NCBI GenBank assembly: GCA_946628745.1
Contig: CAMOXA010000058.1
Location: forward strand, 1 to 8,252
Length of the DNA: 8,252 nt
DNA from: an uncultured Verrucomicrobiota bacterium
GTDB lineage: Bacteria > Verrucomicrobiota > Kiritimatiellia > RFP12 > UBA1067
Direction of reading: 5' to 3'
Below are positions 6,045 to 8,252 of the stretch, piece by piece (the first letter of the stretch is position 1; each line of letters begins with the position of its first letter). The notes under the pieces were generated by a model. It saw only the letters and a list, made by a program, of their open reading frames with translations. It had not been told where the DNA came from and did not search any database. The translations under genes were made by a program, and so were the position numbers.

Positions 6045-6851
6045 TTACAGAGCGTAAGCGGGAACGAGCTGAACGATGCTGCCCTTCTTGCCGGCCGCAA
6101 CCTTCTTGTTGTACTTCATCGACCAGGTACCGGTGGCGGGAACCATGTCGGTCCAGTCGTCGACGTCGCACCAACCCTCGAAGCAGCACGCTTCGCAGAA
6201 CGGGATGAGCTTGCCGTAGTACTCTTCGCAAACCGTGACTTCGATCGTCGGATCCTCGCAGAGGCTGCCGCTGTTCTTGGTCGTGACGGTGACAGAGCCG
6301 GGCTTGATGTAGGCGATGGAGCCCGACGCATAGCCGGAGAGCGACTTGATGTAGCAGTCGTCATCGGCGCTGCCGCGGACCATCTTGCCGTTGATACCAG
6401 CCGCGACGACGGCGATGCCGTCCTCGCCAAGAGCGTCAACGCCCTCGAACGTGATCGTGCCGGCGACCTTGGTGGCCTTCTTGCCGTAGACGACGACGTC
6501 GGTAGCGGGAGCGACCTGCGGTTCAGCGCCGTAAGCGATCACTGCAACCTTGTTCTTGGTATCCCAGAGGGTCACGTTGAACTCGTCGCAGGAATACTCG
6601 CACTGCCAGAGGTAGCCCTTGAGCTTGCGGGTGACATTGTCCATGTAGTAGACGGTATCGGTCGTGGGATCGTCGCACTCGGACTCGGCGGCAATATTGC
6701 ACTTCGTCTTCTTCGTCTGGAGCGACTTGAGAGACATCTTGACGTCCCAAGCGTAGCAGTTAGCCAGTTCCTCCTCGGGATCGGAGCACGCGCCAGCGAA
6801 AGCACCGACCGTCATAGCCGCAACAGCAGCAGCAATCATGAGCTTCTTCAT
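6045..6851 (-). CDS. Secreted Cys-rich protein of unknown function
   Basis: A 268-residue protein that I do not recognise. A signal peptide (MKKLMIAAAV to GAFA) is followed by an acidic, beta-rich mature part. Thirteen cysteines are present, including C84/C88 (WQCEYSCDE), C166 in DDDCY and a cluster at 219-228 (CEACCFEGWC). C22 lies next to the signal-peptide end, but AGAC lacks the Leu-type residue expected at -3 of a lipobox, so a lipid anchor is doubtful. Shared landmarks with the 260-residue product at 910-1692 mark the two as divergent paralogues: KLKGYLWQC (76-84), DDDCY (163-167) and ATGTWSMKY (239-247). The Cys content implies oxidative folding, for which the neighbouring thioredoxin-fold proteins are candidates. 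An AAGGA Shine-Dalgarno at 6864-6868 is 12 nt from ATG, rather far. A long leader and a strong-looking promoter precede it, suggesting high expression. Confidence 0.87.
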   Translation of the reverse strand: MKKLMIAAAVAAMTVGAFAGACSDPEEELANCYAWDVKMSLKSLQTKKTKCNIAAESECDDPTTDTVYYMDNVTRKLKGYLWQCEYSCDEFNVTLWDTKNKVAVIAYGAEPQVAPATDVVVYGKKATKVAGTITFEGVDALGEDGIAVVAAGINGKMVRGSADDDCYIKSLSGYASGSIAYIKPGSVTVTTKNSGSLCEDPTIEVTVCEEYYGKLIPFCEACCFEGWCDVDDWTDMVPATGTWSMKYNKKVAAGKKGSIVQLVPAYAL

Positions 6852-7146
6852 TGTTCTTTTGTTTCCTTTTGCTTATTCGTCCGGGGCAGCGCATTTACGC
6901 CTCCCCTCGCCCGGAGCTACCCGGTCGATCCATTGGTACCGGCGGTATCTTGCCGTTTCACTTTGTTGTACCCGCGTGAACACGGTCGGCACACATGTTA
7001 TGCCATTCAGCAACAGAGGAACGGTTTGAGTTTCGCATCCCTCCGAAACTGGCTTTTTTCGCAACCGCTGCAGGTCAACTTTCATTGAGCCCGGTTTTAC
7101 CTAGGCCCGGACACAATGTCCGAAACCCGCCTGGTTACCCAAAAGC
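6852..7146 (-). promoter_or_regulatory. Long structured leader of the 6045-6851 gene
   Basis: About 295 nt lie between the predicted start of transcription (near 7146) and the start codon, with no convincing gene. Two hairpins stand out on the minus strand. One spans 7139-7093: inner stem CGGACA/TGTCCG (7122-7117 with 7113-7108), extended by AGGC/GCCT, ACC/GGT and GGT/ACC around a bulged A. The other spans 7067-7022: AGTTTCG/CGAAACT (7050-7044 with 7035-7029) closed by CGGTT/AACCG, with GAGGG in the loop. Smaller inverted repeats follow near 6910-6995. I could not match it to a riboswitch class, SRP RNA, RNase P RNA or tmRNA. It may be a regulatory leader or a separate small RNA. Confidence 0.42.
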
Positions 7147-7152
7147 GCGAAT

Positions 7153-7209
7153 ATTGTAGCATATTCTTTCGCCATGCGCAAGGGGGGTCTTGAATTTTTT
7201 TTATTTTTT
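7153..7209 (-). promoter_or_regulatory. Strong-looking promoter with A-tract upstream element
   Basis: On the minus strand, -10 TACAAT (7153-7158, five of six consensus bases) is preceded by an extended TGC (7159-7161 region). A 17-nt spacer leads to TTGCGC (7176-7181; TTG conserved). Upstream, 7193-7209 is two A-tracts (six and eight A) placed about -47 to -63, where an UP element would sit. It would serve the long leader and the Cys-rich gene. Confidence 0.6.
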
Positions 7210-7215
7210 CAGTAC

Positions 7216-7228
7216 TCTGAAATTCAGA
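7216..7228. repeat. Perfect 13-nt palindrome, operator-like
   Basis: TCTGAA and TTCAGA flank a single central A. It lies upstream of the A-tract element of the minus-strand promoter, in the space between two divergent genes, so a dimeric DNA-binding protein could act on either. This is only a sequence-based suggestion. Confidence 0.4.
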
Positions 7229-7232
7229 CGTT

Positions 7233-7274
7233 CTGCCGCCTCCACAACCTTGGCGCGTTGAGATGGTTAGGCAG
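7233..7274. repeat. Imperfect inverted repeat upstream of the recombinase
   Basis: CTGCC (7233-7237) pairs with GGCAG (7270-7274), and AACC (7246-7249) with GGTT (7265-7268). The spacing inside the arms is unequal (8 nt against 1 nt). It could be a recombinase core or arm site, or chance. No second copy was seen in the window. Confidence 0.25.
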
Positions 7275-7360
7275 GCAAAGGTAAAGACCTAAATAGTTGC
7301 ACTGTGTCTAGCATGAGTTCCACTGACAATCTGGCCAAAGCATGCCAGCAGATAGCATAG

Positions 7361-7390
7361 ATGACAAAGATAAGACCGATATGGCATAAT
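7361..7390 (+). promoter_or_regulatory. Promoter of the recombinase gene
   Basis: ATGACA (7361-7366, five of six bases of the -35 consensus), an 18-nt spacer and CATAAT (7385-7390, five of six bases of the -10) end 7 nt before the ATG at 7398. Transcription would begin at or next to the start codon. No Shine-Dalgarno is visible, which fits a leaderless message. ATGGC (7381-7385) and GCCAT (7395-7399) could also pair around the -10. Confidence 0.5.
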
Positions 7391-7397
7391 ATGCGCC

Positions 7398-8252
7398 ATG
7401 AAAATCAATCATGGTTCTATACAACGCAAGGGTGCTCGACTTTACTTGGTGGTATACAGGCAGGGTCGACACAAATGGATATCTCTAAAAACCGAAGATG
7501 TCGCCAAGGCGCGCGAGCGGGCACGTCAACTCGTCTCCGTTCCAACGAGCGAAGAGGAATGGCTTACCCATCTTGAGGGCATGGGACGCTTCGCAAGCCG
7601 CCAACTGCTTAAGTTGCGCAATGAAGCCACTCTAGATTGGGATGGAATTCTGCGTTGCTACCTCGTGCGCACAGGCCAGAGTACAACAGGTGGTGAGAAT
7701 CCCACCTATGCACGTTGGCTATCCCTTTTGAAAGATACGGTAGCTGGGATTTCTCCCGACGCACTAGACGCCAACGAAGCCAACCGCGCGATTTCTGTGC
7801 TTGCGGAGCAATACGTGTCTTGCCGTAGAATGATAGGGTTCTACAGGCGTTGCTGGCTAGTGGTAGGGCTTGATCCTTCAATATGGAAAATGAACGCCAC
7901 TCTGAAGCAACACGTACACGAGTGCGGGAAATCACGTGAATTCTTCCGCCGCTTGACCGTCGACGAAGTTCGGCACTTGTATAGCCATTTGCTGAAAGCA
8001 GCCCCAGATCTTGCCGATTTTGTGGCTATTGGATTCTTTACAGGCTTGCGACTCTCAGACATCGCAGAACTCGAAACCAGCGAAATATCAGAAGACGGCT
8101 CATTTTTGAGAATAGTTCCGAACAAAACGCGCAAAACAAAAGCCCGCCCGCTATTAATTCCATTGATACACGAGGCTGCAACCGTTGTCTCTAGAAGAAA
8201 TTCTATTGCGAGGATGCAGACTGCGGCGAGCCCCGAAAGCACATCTTTCCTC
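7398..8252 (+). CDS. Phage-type tyrosine recombinase/integrase (C-terminus beyond the window)
   Basis: The frame is open from ATG at 7398 to the window edge (285 codons). The N-terminus (GSIQRKGARLYLVVYRQGRH, 6-25, then WISLKTEDVAKARERA) matches the arm-binding domain of phage integrases. Residues about 80-175 would be the core-binding helical domain. The catalytic domain begins near 185 (RRLTVDEVRHL), with box I FFTGLRLSDIAEL carrying the catalytic arginine R218. The beta-hairpin lysine is probably K243 in PNKTRKTKAR. The box II His-x-x-Arg and the tyrosine nucleophile must lie beyond the edge, about 80-110 residues on, so integrity cannot be judged. Such enzymes integrate and excise prophages or genomic islands at attachment sites. 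The gene is divergent from the envelope genes, less GC-rich, and uses codons such as AGA, ATA and TTA that are scarce in them, consistent with transfer. It lacks an IntI-like N-terminus, so it is not an integron integrase. Confidence 0.9.
   Translation, partial: MKINHGSIQRKGARLYLVVYRQGRHKWISLKTEDVAKARERARQLVSVPTSEEEWLTHLEGMGRFASRQLLKLRNEATLDWDGILRCYLVRTGQSTTGGENPTYARWLSLLKDTVAGISPDALDANEANRAISVLAEQYVSCRRMIGFYRRCWLVVGLDPSIWKMNATLKQHVHECGKSREFFRRLTVDEVRHLYSHLLKAAPDLADFVAIGFFTGLRLSDIAELETSEISEDGSFLRIVPNKTRKTKARPLLIPLIHEAATVVSRRNSIARMQTAASPESTSFL

Larger units (their letters stand above)
7182..7397. other. Junction between the envelope genes and the recombinase, with palindromes
   Basis: No gene is supported here. 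The stretch holds the A-tracts of the minus-strand promoter, a perfect 13-nt palindrome (7216-7228), a looser inverted repeat (7233-7274), a small AGGT/ACCT hairpin near 7280-7291 and the recombinase promoter. It is visibly richer in A/T than the genes to its left. Such sequence beside a recombinase gene may contain its binding sites or an attachment site, but no tRNA or duplicated core was found. Confidence 0.4.

Noticed and set aside
6045..6851. Lipoprotein reading from C22 after the signal peptide
   Set aside because: The residues before C22 are A-G-A, lacking the Leu/Val/Ile expected at -3 of a lipobox. The paralogue has Gln at the corresponding place, and both have a good AFA signal-peptidase I site.
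6912..6945. A GGTCGATCC stretch resembling a tRNA T-arm
   Set aside because: The flanking bases do not form the 5-bp T-stem, and no acceptor, anticodon or D arm can be built around it.
6873..7085. A 70-codon minus-strand frame inside the leader
   Set aside because: It has no Shine-Dalgarno before its ATG, its product is Arg-rich with no motif, and it overlaps the second leader hairpin. A short regulatory peptide cannot be excluded but is not supported.
5712..7088. A 458-codon open frame on the plus strand
   Set aside because: It is antisense to the isomerase and Cys-rich genes, crosses their promoter and hairpin region, and gives a low-complexity Val/Ala/Asp/Leu product with no family motif.
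7184..7209. T-run after CAAG/CTTG on the plus strand as a terminator
   Set aside because: The stem is only 4-5 bp and no plus-strand gene ends before it. The same bases are better explained as the A-tract element of the minus-strand promoter.
7266..7272. GTTAGGC, which fits the integron core site GTTRRRY, next to an integrase with genes transcribed away from it
   Set aside because: The recombinase has a phage-type arm-binding N-terminus rather than an IntI-type start, no attC-like sites separate the genes to the left, and a 7-nt degenerate match is expected by chance.

Overview
The window is GC-rich and looks bacterial and Gram-negative. Six protein genes are read with confidence: five lie on the minus strand and fill positions 1 to 6851, and one lies on the plus strand at the right edge. 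Every minus-strand product begins with a signal peptide or N-terminal hydrophobic helix, so the region serves the cell envelope. The beta-rich C-terminal modules, the linker style and the paired Cys-rich secreted proteins remind me of gut-associated Kiritimatiellota/Verrucomicrobiota (PVC group). That placement is recollection of style, not a database result, and is tentative.

Layout, read in the direction of minus-strand transcription. A promoter near 7153-7181 with an A-tract upstream element drives a leader of about 295 nt that holds two good hairpins. It is followed by a small Cys-rich secreted protein (6851-6045). After a strong GC hairpin (5989-6014) comes a tight three-gene unit: an exported PPIC-type peptidyl-prolyl isomerase (5965-4916), an exported thioredoxin-fold protein with a C-terminal beta-rich region (4890-3610) and an O-antigen ligase/polymerase-like membrane protein (3603-1840), with gaps of 25 and 6 nt. 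A short terminator-like palindrome (1804-1822) and a promoter with a perfect TATAAT (1757-1762) separate this from a second unit: a paralogue of the Cys-rich protein (1692-910), then a second thioredoxin-fold protein with a CPHC active site that runs off the left edge (873-1).

The genes fit one theme: two thioredoxin-fold proteins (CGHC and CPHC), a parvulin-like foldase and two Cys-rich exported proteins that could be their clients, next to a surface-glycan enzyme. This functional link is inference from content and position.

The right end (about 7182-8252) differs. An AT-richer junction with palindromes leads to a phage-type tyrosine recombinase on the plus strand that is cut by the window edge. 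It appears to lack a Shine-Dalgarno and to start where its promoter would initiate, so its message may be leaderless. This is probably the edge of a mobile element. No tRNA, rRNA, CRISPR array or transposase was seen.
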